Below are positions 48,009 to 61,790 of a DNA stretch of 64,000 bases, one piece after another. Position numbers and translations under genes: made by a program. The notes under the pieces are model-generated. The model was not told the origin of the DNA. It saw nothing but the letters and a program-made list of their open reading frames with translations, and did no database searches. Origin of the DNA: Taxillus chinensis (Eukaryota > Streptophyta > Magnoliopsida > Santalales > Loranthaceae); NCBI GenBank assembly GCA_023512835.1, contig CM042090.1, forward strand, positions 23,526,148 through 23,590,147. The letters are read 5' to 3'. Numbering within the stretch: the stretch's first letter is position 1; each line of letters starts with the position of its first letter.

Positions 48009-51000
48009 ATGACAAAAAATGCTTCAAACTCTGCCTCTGCGACAAACCCCAAGAGAGCGTCGTCGAATGGGTAAAAACAAAACACTATTCAATTGTTACG
48101 TCACTTTTTGTGGTTCATTTGTTGATACTTCATCGTACAATTGATAATAATATAGTACGAGAACTACGTTGAAGGCTGCAAAATCGACAGCGAAGGCGAA
48201 GAGGACGAAGAAGTCTACTTCCAAACGCACGAGTAGAGCTCAGAAGATTGATCCGAAGAAACCCAAGAAACCCCCGACTGCTTTCTTTTACTTCTTGTGA
48301 GTTCCATATCATGTTCCCCTCCCTCTCCATGGGCTTTGTCCCTGTTATTGCTGTTGTCGGTACAATTGAGCACACGTTCTTTGTTGTCCCCCATGAAATG
48401 ATGTCTTTGACACAAGCGGCGTAGTTTTGCGTCTACATGCGTGGTAGTTAAGGTCTCTATACTATTTCTTAGTGGAATTATTGGCTTTATGACTTGCTTA
48501 TTGCTTCCATTACTTTATGGGTGTTTTCATGGACGGATGTGGTATATATCATACAATTTCCATATTACGGATATGTTAATTTTGGTCTGTTGTGGTGTAT
48601 GATTATAGTGACGCATCTGTCATTGTTAGAGGGACTGATTTAAGCTTCTAGGACTAGAAGGCGGGAATGGGAAATATTCATAGATTGACAGCATTTCTTC
48701 CTTTGTGCAGGCCATGCCATATTTAACATCTAATGCTTAGCATTCTCATTTAATTATACCTATCGGATTGCTATGGGGTTTGAGTTAAAACTGCTTTGTT
48801 TTTAAATATAAAGTCTAAATAATTATCGTGTTATACTACTAGATGGGAGACAATCTTTTTCAAGTTTGCGCGAGCGTAATACAGAGCAGAAGTCTGATAT
48901 ATTCTGATTTCTCAAAAGTCACCTTCCCAAATTTTCAACCAGTGAGTCATCTTTTGGTCCATTTTACAAATATGATAGTTCTACCCATCATTATCATTCA
49001 TGAGGTGGAGTAACCATGCAAACGGGTTTTATGGATAGAGAGCAAACTTTTGAGTTTGTGATGGTAGGAGAGTGCAAAGATATGCTTTGTGTGATGCACC
49101 TGGGAGGGGTTCTCAGCACCTGATTTGGATTTGGCAAAGCTCCATAGAGTGATTTGTGATAGTGTGGATGGATTTATGCTCCATAGTGAAGGAGGAATGG
49201 TATCATCAATACCAGACAATGGCTGGGGTAATCTTATTGGTCTTAACATCATAGGGCGTTTCGTCTCTTTCCAATGGATGCGTCAAGAATGTACAATGAC
49301 CATCATTATTTTGGATGGAGTTGATTTCCAAGAGGTTTTGAGCTTCCAATGCAGAGTTTGAGCTAGTTAATAACATCATTGTGGTTGAAAAAAGGTCCAT
49401 CAGCTCCGCCAGGAGTTTGGCTGATGCTTGCCCCTTAAGCAAGCAAGTTGTAGGTAGTCTTGCCATATCTAGACATGCAAACTTGGTGGTAGGTGTTGAT
49501 AGTCCCGTTGATGCGAAAATGCTTGAGGTGGCCCGATCTTCATGGCATAGGCGGTAGATGATGGATTTGATTCAAGATCAAGGAATGTCAGAAATAAGTA
49601 GTTAATCAACACTATATGGAGCGTGACCTCCTACTTAGATAACACACTCGAAGTGGGTAGATGGTGGCTAATCCACACAACAACACACTTGGGTTGAGGC
49701 ACAAGATTGTGAGCTTTATGATCTTGGATCACCAATCTAATTATGTAGATTGACAAGACAAGAATGCACAAGACCAAATAAGATAATTCTCACACAATAA
49801 AAGAAATAAGCATAAGCTCTTAAATATATTCTTCGATGATTGATACAATATCAAGGAGTGACTATTTATAGTCATGAGACATACATAAGGTCAATGACCT
49901 AATTAATGTAGTTCATGGTTTTTTCTCATGGTTTTAGACTTTCATGGTTTTGGCTCATGGTTTTACCCATGGCTTTTAGATTTTCATGATTTTAGCTCAT
50001 GGTTTTAGAATGCACAAGACCAAATAAGATAATTCTCACACAATAAAAGAAATAAGCATAAGCTCTTAAATATATTCTTCGATGATTGATACAATATCAA
50101 GGGGTGACTATTTATAGTCATGAGACATACATAAGGTCAATGACCTAATTAATGTAGTTCATGGTTTTTTCTCATGGTTTTAGACTTTCATGGTTTTGGC
50201 TCATGGTTTTACCAATGGCTTTTAGACTTCAATGATTTTAGCTCATGGTTTTTTACACATAAATTTGACTAGCCCACAATAATTTAATTATTTGACTCCA
50301 ATCATGACTTTGGAGGTTTTCTAGTGTGAAAGTGGTTCCAAATTTGTACAACAATGTAGGCTAAGCATAAACCATCGTTTTAGGGCATTGACCCATTTGC
50401 TCCATCCATGTAAGGGGATATCCATTGGGCCTTTATTGAAGTGAAATGGACACTTATTGTAACATTTAGCCTTTTTAATCTTTCATATGTCATCGGGCCA
50501 TGCAACTATAACTCCTCCTCAGTTGTTATTGGCAATTAAGCTTGCATCACCCATGGTTGATGGTGAGTAGTGGGGGTCGAGTAATGGAGAGTAATATGAC
50601 GGTAGGTTATCCAAGTTGTAGGTTTCGGCTTGTCATGTCGATGACCTTATTCCTTGATGCGGGGAGTGATGCCATCCCTCAATCTCCTTAAGGTGAGACT
50701 GCTCCTGTCTTGAGTCAACTTAGGCCATGAGACTTTTGTCAAGCTAGAGATGGTCAATCCAACAAGTATATGGGAAATGAGTTTGAGCTGGCTCATTAAT
50801 TTTAATGTTGTTAATAGGATTAGATCAGGGATTGAAGGCGTGAAAGTAGGTCATGCTTACAATTTAGAGAATATCACATTGTTCTTGTGGATTAGAAAGT
50901 CCCCAATGTTGTGTGACTATGTGAATGGATGAGGGTGTGTGGGTGGGAAATGGTCCATGGGGCTTGATGAAAACATTAGTTGTGGTGTTGGTCCCATTGC

Positions 51001-54000
51001 TAGTTTGACACCAATTGTGTGTCCCATTGCTTGGGTTGTTAGTATGTAGGTGCTAGTGTCAACACTTGTCTTAGGTAGCAACCTAGAGAGGAGCTTGCAA
51101 TTTGTTTTTTCGAAAGAGTTGGTGTAGCTTATAATCTTGATTTGTGAGCGAGCTTGGGGTATCATCTCATGGACATAGAGTAAGTGGTCCAGAAACTTCA
51201 TAGGAAGGATTGTGGTGGGTGGGTGTTTGACCTAGATGAGAGATGTTGGTTTGTTTGTATGGCCTCTTGCCTTGAGACCCAATACTTTGGATGCCTCAAG
51301 TTCCTAGGAACACAGACATGGATAAGAAGGTTTTTGGGTGGGTTTGATGTAAAGTCAAGGGATTTGGTAAAATTGTTGGCGTTTATATGACTGGCTATGT
51401 GCCTATTTTAAGACATCGAACGAGTATAGGTCATTGTAGCAACGACTTTCGTAAAGAAGGAGAAGACATCGGGGGTTCGGGAATTAAGGGGCTCTATATC
51501 CAAAGAGAGCCTCTGGACACTGCTAAAGGAACTCTTTTTTGTCTTTGAAAGATAAATTTTTTAGTTTGGTATGGCTTAATTAGGAGTTTATGGGGGTGGA
51601 TTGAGGTTTCTCCCAAGACTTGATATTTGTTTAACATTTCTCCTGATTTTGAGGGTTTGGTATAATAAGCCTAATGTTCGAAGAACGTGGCACCTATGGA
51701 ATTATACAATTTCTTGGTGATGTGAGGGTAACATTTGTGTTCCTTTTAGTTAGAAGAATATGCAAGGAGTACAAATTTAATGGATTTGGGATCTAATTTA
51801 GTTTGGTTTTGTTGATGGATATGGACAAGGACCATACTTCCAAATATTTTGGAGTCCAAGAATCTGATCATTTTGGTGTTTGTATATAATTGAAGAAGAG
51901 TTTGACATCAAGTTTGGAATTTGTGGATTCTAGATGACATTTTGTAGATTAGGTATGCTTATGTAAGAAGAGCTTCTCTCCAAAAATGTTTCATTGCTCG
52001 AGTGGATAATATAAGGGCTTGAGCTACTTCCAGTAAAGGTTGATTTTTTCTATCAACAATGCCATTTTGTTGAGATGTATCAATGCAAGAACTTAAATGA
52101 ATTATTTCTTGGCTTAAAAGATAACCTACAAAAATTCAGAATATTCTTTTTCATTTTCAGTTTTGAGAAATTGGATTTGGGTTTGTATGATGGTGTTTAA
52201 GCGCCACTTTCAATTTTTCATTATAAGTTAGTCAAGTGTGGTTGTCAACAAATGACAGAAACCATTCAGTTTCTGTAATATTTTTTTTACTCATTATGGG
52301 CTCCTCACATCACTATGGACCATAGCAAACAGATGTGATGGTTTATATGGGAGGGTGGAGTAATTAGTATGAGCATGTTTAGCTATTTGGCTTATTTCAC
52401 AATTGTTTTTTTTTTTAAAAACTTTTGTTGATAAACATAAATTTTCAAGATACATAAAATTTGGATGATGAAGATGAAAATGCCATAATATAACCTTACT
52501 TTTAGAGGACACACAGTTTGCACTTAGAGCTTGTTTACCATGAGTCCTAAACACATCCATCTTCCTCAAATTCAAATCTTGAAATTCCCACAAATTTGGA
52601 AAAAATTTAGTTGCACAGTTGATATCACGAGTTGATTTACAGTTAGATAGTAAATTACAATTAAGGTTAGTAACATGAAGGACAAAGCTTAGAGTTACAT
52701 ATTTTAGTGTTACGCCAAAAAAAATCTATATTGTATGTAACTGGAAAACACAGCACGAAAATTGACCAATGCACTCGTCAAAGATGTATTTTAGCATCAA
52801 GCAAGAGAACAAAAGAACTTAAATCACTAATCTAACAGTTATCTGTTATCATATAGAAAGTTGAACATTAAAAATAGGATTCCAGAATAAGATGCCTGTC
52901 TTCATCTTTGATATGAAATTCCAATATCTTAGAGCATTGCCATTCAAGAGAACCACATCATTAATTTCTAAAAATAGCAAATTTTTTGTTTACATAATGA
53001 CTACATTAAATTTTTTGTTTTATAAGAACCGCATATCATTAATTAAATGTACTTTGGTTCTGAAGGGAGGATTTCCGCAAGGAATATCAAGCACAAAATC
53101 CAGATGTCAAGTCTATGCGGGATGTATGTGCTTGATATATATATATTTTTAATATTTTTCTACATCCCTGTTCCCTCTCCCACCCCTATCCTTTTATTTT
53201 AATTGTTCATGATGTTTGTCATACTCGTGTTTCAGATTGGGAAAGCATGTGGGGAGAAGTGGAAAGTAATGAATTATGAGGTTTGTTACTTGAGTGGCTT
53301 TTGTTCAGAATTTAATTCAAAATTTAGATTTTTTTTACATGCGCTTTTGAACAGTTGGTTTCCTAGCATTGATCAAATGATGTTATATCATTTGTTTCAT
53401 TGATCAACGGTTTGGAAGAATTTATATACTAGGAATTGAAAAAGAACTTTAATTTTTACCTACTCTGAATTATTTTGGAAGCAACTAAATTTCCACGCTT
53501 ACCCAATTTGATAATTCGTCATAACATCAGAGAAGGTTATCATTGCAGAGATAAAAAGACATGCATGTTGGTCTAAACTTATCATCGTTTTAACATGCTT
53601 ATTTACTGTTATTTATTTATAATTAAAATTGCCATCCGACATAAGATGCAAGTAATTTATGGTGCTTCTTATTTTCCTCGGATGTTCATTTTTATGGTGG
53701 ATAGAGTTCGTATTAATATTATGAATGAGGGTGACATGGATATTTGAGTTTGCCCATCTCTTAGAAAATGTAAGCCAGTTTATGAAAACTAGAAAAAGGT
53801 TAAGACATTTCCATGCATTTGGTTTGTATAGACTTTAAATTGGGGATAGTTTTGTGGCGATGATAACTTTGTTTTCAAACCGTTTAAAGCGAGAAAAAGG
53901 TTAAATGCCCACAATTCAAGTATTATGCTTTTGGCTGTTATAGTCTTTAAGTGAGGGATAGTCGTGGGGTGGATGTTAATGAGAATGTGATATTTTTCAT

Positions 54001-54960
54001 CTAGTTTCAAACCATTTAAGTTAACATTATTTAACTTTTTGTGAATGTGAATCGCTGTGGTGAGGATTTATGGAGCGAGCGTGTTAATAGGATAATGAGA
54101 ATAGGAAATCTTTTTATCTGCAAATTTCTTTACAAACGTAATGGTTGCTGACATGTTTTTTTGTAAAAGAATAATCAGAGTATTGTGTTAACATCTCGAG
54201 CTGGTCATGCAAATATCAGTGCTTGGTGAGAATCTATAATTCTAGGCTTCTCCCCGTCATGGGCTTGAATGGAACACTAGTGAGAACAGGGGCTTATTTT
54301 TGAGAACCCGTGTATAATCACAAACTGGATTCCCTTTACTATACTGCAATGCGAGTTTCAATACTGGAGATGAGGGTTGATTTCCCTGCTTATTTGGGGG
54401 TTTTTCAGAATCTAGGTGCTGATATTTGAGTTGTATTTCTTTGTTTGATTCTGTTATAAAACTGTTGCCGTCAACATTCTTACTCAAATATGCTGTAGCA
54501 TATCAGTTCATCTAGGCAGGATGGTGCGCTTTGTTTTGTTGCCTGATATAAGTAGATTTTCCGACTGCCTCCAAGCTATGGGATTAAAATCGAATTGCAT
54601 GAAATGATTGGTGCAATTGCCAGTGGTCTAGTCCTCATATTTCTTCACTGTTTTTTCCCACCGTTGTATATAGGGCAAGGTGAAGTACTATGATATTGCC
54701 ACAGAGAAACGGGCGGAGTTTGAAAGAGCTATGGCAGATTACATCAAGAAAAAGGTAAAAAGCTTGTTTGCTAGTAAACTGTTACTCTTTGCAGAATCAA
54801 AATGCACATTAGCCAGAGAATATAGCGGCCAAAGATTGCCAAAACCATCGCAAAGCAAAATGAACTTTATTGGGAGAACATTGGGAAAAAGATTAACAAT
54901 ATGTGTTACGTCACGCAGGAAAGTGGTGAAGACTCGGAGGGAACTGATTACGATGATTAA
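48009..54960 (+). CDS. Small HMG-box DNA-binding protein (HMGB type)
   Basis: Six exons: 48009-48070, 48156-48296, 53066-53123, 53236-53280, 54674-54754 and 54919-54960, giving 142 residues. The layout is that of plant HMGB chromatin proteins: a basic N-terminus rich in Lys, Thr and Ser (about 22-52), one HMG box (about 57-129) starting PKKPKKPPTAFFYFLEDFRK and continuing IGKACGEKWKVMNYE and KVKYYDIATEKRAEFERAM, and an acidic tail (ESGEDSEGTDYDD). The box is interrupted after FFYFL by a 4.77-kb intron that holds a Copia relic and a tandem duplication, and exons 3 and 4 are only 58 and 45 bases; automated annotation may split or miss the gene. All junctions are GT-AG and in phase. HMGB proteins bend DNA with little sequence preference. 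The subfamily number is not assigned. Confidence 0.88.
49762..50251. repeat. 245-bp tandem duplication in the HMG-box gene intron
   Basis: 49762-50006 and 50007-50251 are adjacent direct copies differing at only about five positions. Each begins AGAATGCACAAGACC and ends in a degenerate run of TCATGGTTTT units separated by short spacers, which forms a smaller-scale repeat within the unit. No coding potential. Confidence 0.9.
51660..52600 (-). pseudogene. Degraded Copia integrase region, antisense in the HMG-box gene intron
   Basis: Read from 52593 downward: ILWHFHLHHPNFMYLENL and CEISQIAKHAHTNY correspond to the gag-pre-integrase zinc-binding region (the second His and other positions altered), followed by LFAMVHSDVRSP with the first catalytic Asp of integrase. 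Further down, with many stops and shifts, come traces of the STPQQNG-VERKN...EVAxA...HFW region and the KLDPKSIKCVFLGY region (about 51770-52060). This is an old, inactive insertion. Flanking LTRs could not be defined. Confidence 0.6.
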
Positions 54961-55939
54961 GAACTTAGAGGATTGATTAGTGCGCCAGAGAGTTAATGGC
55001 TGTAGGATTGGAGGTAGTAGTATAACAAACAAACTGTGTCATAGATGTTTCTAATGATTACTTTTGTGAATTTAAACGATTGCTTGCTGTGTAACTTGTC
55101 CTTGTGAATTCGACTATTCAAGCGTGCAAATGTTTCGTCGCCCCACTAATCGATTCTGCATTTGTCATCATTTGAGGACTTGCTTGTAATTGAGAGCATC
55201 ATTTTTGGCATGTCGTTTCCATCCCATTAGCGGTGACCCTAAATAATGGGAATTGGGTTTGCTTTTGGGGAGTTACAACAAATCCATGTAATTTCGAAGA
55301 TTACCATCATGTTCACAAACAAAATTTGGCAAACAAAAAAAAAAAACCAATTTAACGATTATTTCTTATCAATATCTAATTTTTATGCACAGAGAATGAT
55401 TTGTAAGACTGCCTCTTTCATTAAAGTTTGTGTGTTTTGCAGGTCTTTGAAGTTGGTTTATATCTTTATTTTGAACCAGCATTTTAAATCAATTTGCAGG
55501 CGGCCTCTCACACATTTTTTTAAGGAAAAAAACCAAAAAATTAACCCCCGTGCAACCAATAAAAAGAAAGAAGGAAAGAAAGAAAGAGAAGAAACAGGGA
55601 AGCTCTAATCTAATATTAGTAAAATTGTATTCCACAACGCTGTTTCCAAATGGATCGGATAGCCGTACACATGGGAATGTTTTTGGGGCTCCACAGTTGC
55701 CGTCTGCTGCGGACTCCATTAACATTATGCATCAAGCCTATGTCTCTCCTGACTCGTCTGTTATTCCCTTTCCAGAAAACAAAATCAACAACTCAATTTC
55801 AAACTCCATCTGGGTGTTCCATGCATCATCATCATCTTTTTTCATACCCCCCACTCACTGCACCCAGTGCGTGCTTCTTCCTCTGGCTGGCAATAGAAAG
55901 GAGCATATAAAGGGGGAGGTAATTGGTAAATTAATTTAA
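54961..55939. other. Spacer between the HMG-box gene and the first CHX gene
   Basis: It should hold the HMG-box gene 3' UTR and the CHX promoter. A GAAA-rich patch lies at 55562-55595. ATATAAAG at 55905-55912 is TATA-like but very close to the start codon, so the real promoter element may lie further up. Confidence 0.5.
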
Positions 55940-56247
55940 ATGGCGGCAGGGGCAGCAGGGAAGGATGACGAAGCATTCATAGCAGAACTGAACGACACGG
56001 TGACGTGCCTGGCTGGAAGAATCAGCTTGAACAACAGGGTGTGGCAAGGGGTCGACCCTTTCATCCAGACGTTCCCCGTCTTGACCGAGCAGCTCACCTT
56101 CCTCATCCTCTCCTCCCGCCTCATCGTCTTCCTCTGCCGCCCCTTCAACCTCCCCAAAATTGTCCCTGAACTCCTGGTAATCATTTTGTTCATCAATCCA
56201 CATTACGTAATATATCATCATCATATACATTGTATGAACATGAACGA

Positions 56248-56293
<46 letters not shown>

Positions 56294-57371
56294 TACTATA
56301 TGTTGGATGCGCAGAGTGGAGTGCTGGTTGGACCGCTGTTGTTGGGAAGATGGGTAATCTTCAACGAGGAGTACCTGTATCTAAACAACACCTTCACGTG
56401 GGAGACGCTTGCTAACCTCGGCCTCATCTACTACGCCTTCACGGTGGGGCTCGAGTCGGACATTGTCCCCATTCTGCGGCCCGACCGCCAGGCGCTGTCT
56501 GTGGCCGTGGCCGGCACCATCATCCCTTTCCTAGTGGGCTACTTAATGTTTTCCATCGCCGGCGGCAGCTTCATCCCCGAGGAGGCCTTCTATCACGACA
56601 TCCCCGGGAACCCCGAGGACGACACGCCTGTGCTTCCCCGGGGCCCGATCTTCATCGGAGCCTTCTTCGCCTCCACTGGGTACGCTCCCGTGTCGGAGAT
56701 CCTCGGGAAGCTGAAGCTGCTGAACACGGAGATAGGCCGGACGGCGATGGCGGCGGCGATGGTGAGCGAGGCCATCACGTGGGGCATCCTGGCCATCGGC
56801 ATGCCTCTGTCAGTGTCCGGCGCCGCGTTCAGGGCCGGTTTCGTCGCCCTGGTGGGCGTGGTGCTGGTCTGCTTCGGGGCCATGGGGCCGGGGGTGGCGT
56901 GGCTGCTTCGGGGGAAGAAAGGGGAGGGGGAGGAGGAGGATGGGGATAGGGATCTGTCGGAGATGCAAATGAGCGTGCTGATGGCTGCGGTGATGGGGGT
57001 GGGGTTCGGGGCGGACATCATGGGAATGTACCCGCTGGTGGCCGTGTTCCTGCTGGGTCAGGCCATTCCCGACAGGCTGCTGAGGCTGTCGATAGTGGAC
57101 AAGCTGGAGGATGCGGTGGGGGGGATCTTCCTGCCGCTTTTCTTTGGCTTCGTGTTCCTCAACATCGGCATTAGTCCCGGAGCTCTCACCCAATGGGCTG
57201 TTCGGCTTTTTGGGGCGGTGATCATGGTGTGCATCACCAAGCTCGTCTGTACCCTCCCCGTGTCCCTCTACTACAACATGTCCCTCCGGGATTCTTCCGC
57301 CCTTGGTATCCTCCTCAGCAGCAAGAGCATCCTCTCCGTCCTCTTCCTCCACATAGCTATGGATCGCAAGG

Positions 57372-57402
<31 letters not shown>

Positions 57403-58862
57403 GCACACACACACCTCGTAAGAACTAAGAAGCATGCATGATATGAGTACTTCAATTCATTTTATATATTAATTTTGGTTATCGATCCATATCGGAATAT
57501 GCATGGAAGGGCATGAAAGAACAGAACTTGGGGAAGACCGAGTACCAATTCATACAACTGGAGATGGTGGTGTCGTTGCTGGTGCTGATGATAGGCATGA
57601 CGCCACTCCTGAAACGCATCCTCCGACCCTCCACCGGACTCCTGGAGCAGAAGGGTTGCCGGAGCGTGGAGGAGCTGCTGCCCAACAGCCAGCTCCGCAT
57701 CCTCGCCGTGGTCCACTACATCCCGGACGTCCCGGGCCTCATCAGCCTCCTCCAAATCTCGCACCCTTCCAAGCACTCCCCCATGGCCGTCTTCGTCCTC
57801 CGCCTCCTCGAGCTCACCGGCCGTGGCCCAGCCAAGCTCTTCATTCAAGACATGCGCAACCCCACCGGCGGCCACCGCCGGGTCGACGCCGAGGAGGCCG
57901 CCGACAACACCCAGCTCCTCGATTTGTTCAACACCTTCGAGGCGGACAACGCCGGCGGCGCCGTTGTCCACCCGCACCTCTCCGTCTCCCTCTACCAGAC
58001 CATGCACGAGGACGCGTGCAACCTCGCGGACGACACGGGCGTGACCCTCATCATAATCCCCTTCCACTACTCCCAGAACATCGACGGCGGCATGGAGAGC
58101 GGCAACCCCTACATCCGGGGGGTGAACCAGAACGTGTTGTCCCAGGCACCGTGCTCCGTCGGCATCTTCGTCGACCGCGGCTTCTCTTCCGTCGACGCTC
58201 GTGCGCCTGTCCGCCGGCGAGTGTGCGTGCTCTTCTTTGGTGGGCCGGACGACCGGGAGGCGCTGTACTACGGGTGGCGGATGCGGGGCCACCGGGAGGT
58301 GTCGCTGAATGTTGTCCGCGTCTTGCTGGGGGATGAAGGGTCGGATTTGGAGGTATTCGGAATTCCCGGTAAGAGCAACAATCCGATGATGCTGGATGCG
58401 CAGTCGGACTACGAGAAGCAGAAGCAGCTGGACGACGTTGTGGTGGGAGAGTTCCGGGTGAAGACGGCGGGCGATGAGCTGGTGACCTACACGGAAATGG
58501 TGGCGAACAGCGGCGAGGACACGGTGATGCTTGTGAAGAACATGGACCACCGAGGGGTGGACCTGTACATTGTGGGGAAGGGGGACAGGGTGCTGTCGCC
58601 GCTGACAATCGGGCTGAATGACTGGAGCGACTGGCCGGAGCTAGGGGCGGTGGGAGACATTCTGGTGTCGTCTGACTGCACGGCGCAGTGCTCGGTGGTG
58701 GTGATGCAGCAGCACGTAGGGACGGTGCGGTCGTCGACAAGGGCGAGCATGAACCTGCTGCGGATGGACGGGTCGATTCGTAAGTTGGAGTCGATGCCTT
58801 CAACGCCCTTGCGCCGGGGGAGCTCTAAGCTGCAGAAGTCCCATTCCCACGAGCTATACTGA
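55940..58862 (+). CDS. Cation/H+ exchanger of the CHX (CPA2) family, divergent transport site
   Basis: Three exons: 55940-56176, 56315-57370 and 57510-58862, giving 881 residues. CHX proteins exchange K+ or other monovalent cations for protons across endomembranes or the plasma membrane. Layout: N-terminal FPVLTEQLTFLILSSRLIVF and about twelve membrane segments through exons 1-2, then a long soluble C-terminal half in exon 3 (RILAVVHYIPDVPGLISLL, FGGPDDREAL, DLYIVGKGD, ELGAVGDILVSSD), the usual pair of USP-like regulatory domains. Where most CHX proteins have Asn-Asp in the middle of the exchanger, this one reads MVSEAITW with Ser230-Glu231. The preceding TSFPVLA-like motif is also changed (ASTGYAPVSEIL) and there is an acidic insertion (about 180-183). 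The gene is very GC-rich. It is followed by a second CHX gene in the same direction. Confidence 0.93.
57371..57417. repeat. (TA)n(CA)n microsatellite at the start of CHX intron 2
   Basis: It starts directly at the 5' splice site, so the donor GTATAT is part of the repeat. A similar (TA)n, 56251-56287, ends shortly before the exon 2 acceptor of the same gene. Confidence 0.9.
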
Positions 58863-61742
58863 TCTTACAGGCGCCCAACTATATTTTACTTCTTCTTAAT
58901 AGGTTATTAATTACAGGACACAACAATTACTTGAGTAATTCTCATAGGTCAAATTCAAGTTAATATAGAGTAGAAATAGATTTTTAACTTTTTTATATAT
59001 TATCAACTTTATTATTTTATTTTTTTAGGAGTTCAATTACTTTTTTGTTATCCTTGAATTGACATTTGTTGTTTATTAGGAGTTGTTGATGGTAGGTGAC
59101 ATTTGTGGACTTACGACTGATTTTAGTTATTATTTGTTGCCCACCTTCATATCAGGTGTTATTTGGGGACGTTTGTTGGCTTGATTTGTTGTATATGTAT
59201 GTGATTGACTTGGCTTCCAATTATTGATATTTGTTTGAATTTGGTTTGTATGTTTGATAGGGTAAAGCATTACACTATATAGTTATATGTTTTGGTGAGA
59301 CTATGAAGTTGTATGGAATTATAGGTCATTTATTAGGTATTTATGTTTATTCTATTTTGTTGTCATTCTTTTTATGTGTTGCCAGGCGATAGTTGTTAAT
59401 ATCATAACATGGATTGATTAGTTACCATCACATCCTATTTGATGTATGGTAGATCTTCTTCATTTGTTTTGTTGTATTTGATATGTATGGATTATTGTTT
59501 TCCGGATATAAATCTATTACATTTATATTGTGACTAGTTGTTATGGATGCATATATTTAGATTAATTGATTTGTGGTTTGTACTAAAATACATTTGAAAC
59601 TATGTATCATTATGAATGTAAAAGATTACTCTTGTTATATGAATGTACATGATAGATTTGAGATATCACCCGTGGTGTGGTTTTACAAGTGCTAATTATC
59701 AACCTTTGATCCTTTGAGTGTTGTCATGATAAGTCACTTATCTAGTTTAAATGTTTTGAAATTTGGGAAGATGACAATTGTCATTTACGATCGAAGACTA
59801 GGAATCACACTTGTCGTGGCCAATGTCGATTCTACATTGTGGTAGATGATACATGAATGTCAATAGTTTTTTTCTCATGAGAATCTTAACCCACTAAAGT
59901 TGGTTAAACTTGAAGCAAATTATGTTATTAGCCAAGTGATCGAAGACCACTTTCATGCTCCATTTGTTGTTCAAACAGTACACATTGGCCATCAAAATCA
60001 TAATTGTAGCTAAGATTGAAGAGTTAGGGTTGGGTTTTTGAGAATGATTGCAAAATCAGATTGGCCATTTGAGAGAGTACTAAAATTAAAATTAAATAGT
60101 GCAATTTAAATAGTGCAATTAAAATTGATTTTTATTTTTATCAAGATGTCATGATTAATGTATAAATTAAAATAATGTATTAATTTTAATTGATGTATTA
60201 ATAATATTATGTCACCCAAACATATCCTCACAACCTTTCAAGTATAACAAATATATTGATCTGCCCAAAAAAAATATTATAATTTTAATAATTGTATTAG
60301 TTATTGATCCAATTTGATAATATTACACTTTAAAAAGAGATTATTTTTTATTGTATTAAAAAAAGGCTATAAGAAGTGAGTGAATGTTTGATAAACTATA
60401 ATTTTAAAAGTATTATAAATTATAAAAGTAGATAATGCGTGTTTGATAAATCAAAAATAAAATTATGATAAATATTGAAAAAAAGAAAAATATCCTTAAC
60501 ACCCAACGTTGTCACATCACACTCCATACTCATCCTCCCTCTCCTTAGACTTGGTGGTCTATAGTGTCTGGTGCACCCTCAACAAGTTCCTTGCTTGGAT
60601 AGACACGCTTCAGCTTCATGTTGGGTTTTCAAAACAGCCGCCCATGTAAAATTTCTCTACGACTTTTTAAGGCTCATTGAAAGTGTATTTTATTTTGTGT
60701 GTTTTCTAATTTTGTCCCACTCTGTTGTTAACGGGGAGTGTGTTGGGTTTCATTCAACAATAATGAATAACATGTGGAATTTCATCCAATGATAATGAAT
60801 AACGTAGGTTTCGGACACAAGGAGAGGTAGGATGAATTTTAAGATTAATTTTGGTATTTTTTAAATTTATAAAATTCTTTTGTTGATAAAATAATTTTGG
60901 AAAGTAACCCTTGAGTTGTTTATGTTTTTTATTAAATAAAAAGTAGAAAAAAATTTAATAAATAGTTTTTTAACATACTGCTCTTAAGAGTATGGTTTTT
61001 TAATAAATTTCAAGTATACCTCGTTATCAAACTGAGTCATTATTTCTCTACATATTTAATTACTTTGAGTTTTTATTAAGTCAAAATTCTTCAAAGCATT
61101 TAGGTTGCTATCCCAAAAAAAAGTCAATTTACTTTGGTGTCACTACGAATGTGTTTGGAAGATTAATTTTTAAAATAATGAGCTCATTTTAATTTAATAA
61201 TAATATAAATTTAAAAACAAATTTTGAAAATAATGAATCACATATAACTATATTTATTTTTATTTTATTACTTCAATTCATTTCTTATTTTTCATATAAA
61301 ATAAATATATTTTTAAATTATAATTTAGTATAAATTCCAATAAAATTCAAAACCGTAACAAAATATGGACCAACATGTCGGCGCCAAACCAAAAATTGAT
61401 CATCAAAACAACGCGAGCCTAATGCCATGAACATATGACATATGAACGTACAACGATTCTCAACTTGTCAAGTAAAACAATTTTAAAACGGTTGGTATAG
61501 ACCGCGGTGAGAGGGAAACAACAAGGACCGGGCGTAGGCAGATAAACACTTCGGTGCGGGACGAATCCTTGCAGGCGCGGACGGAGGCCAATGCCAGAAG
61601 TGGGGGAAGGCGTCGAAGAGAACATCGTTGGTCGGTGATTTCAAGGTGGTAGTCGCCAACCCTTAGAGCGATTGACCGTTGGAGGAGGAACGGCCGCCAT
61701 CCATCCATGATTCCACCCATCAAACAATAAAAACGTTGTCTG

Positions 61743-61790
<48 letters not shown>

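Noticed and set aside
48998..49466. Overlapping frames on both strands near the start of the HMG-box gene intron
   Set aside because: No recognisable protein; the region lies in an intron next to transposon remnants.
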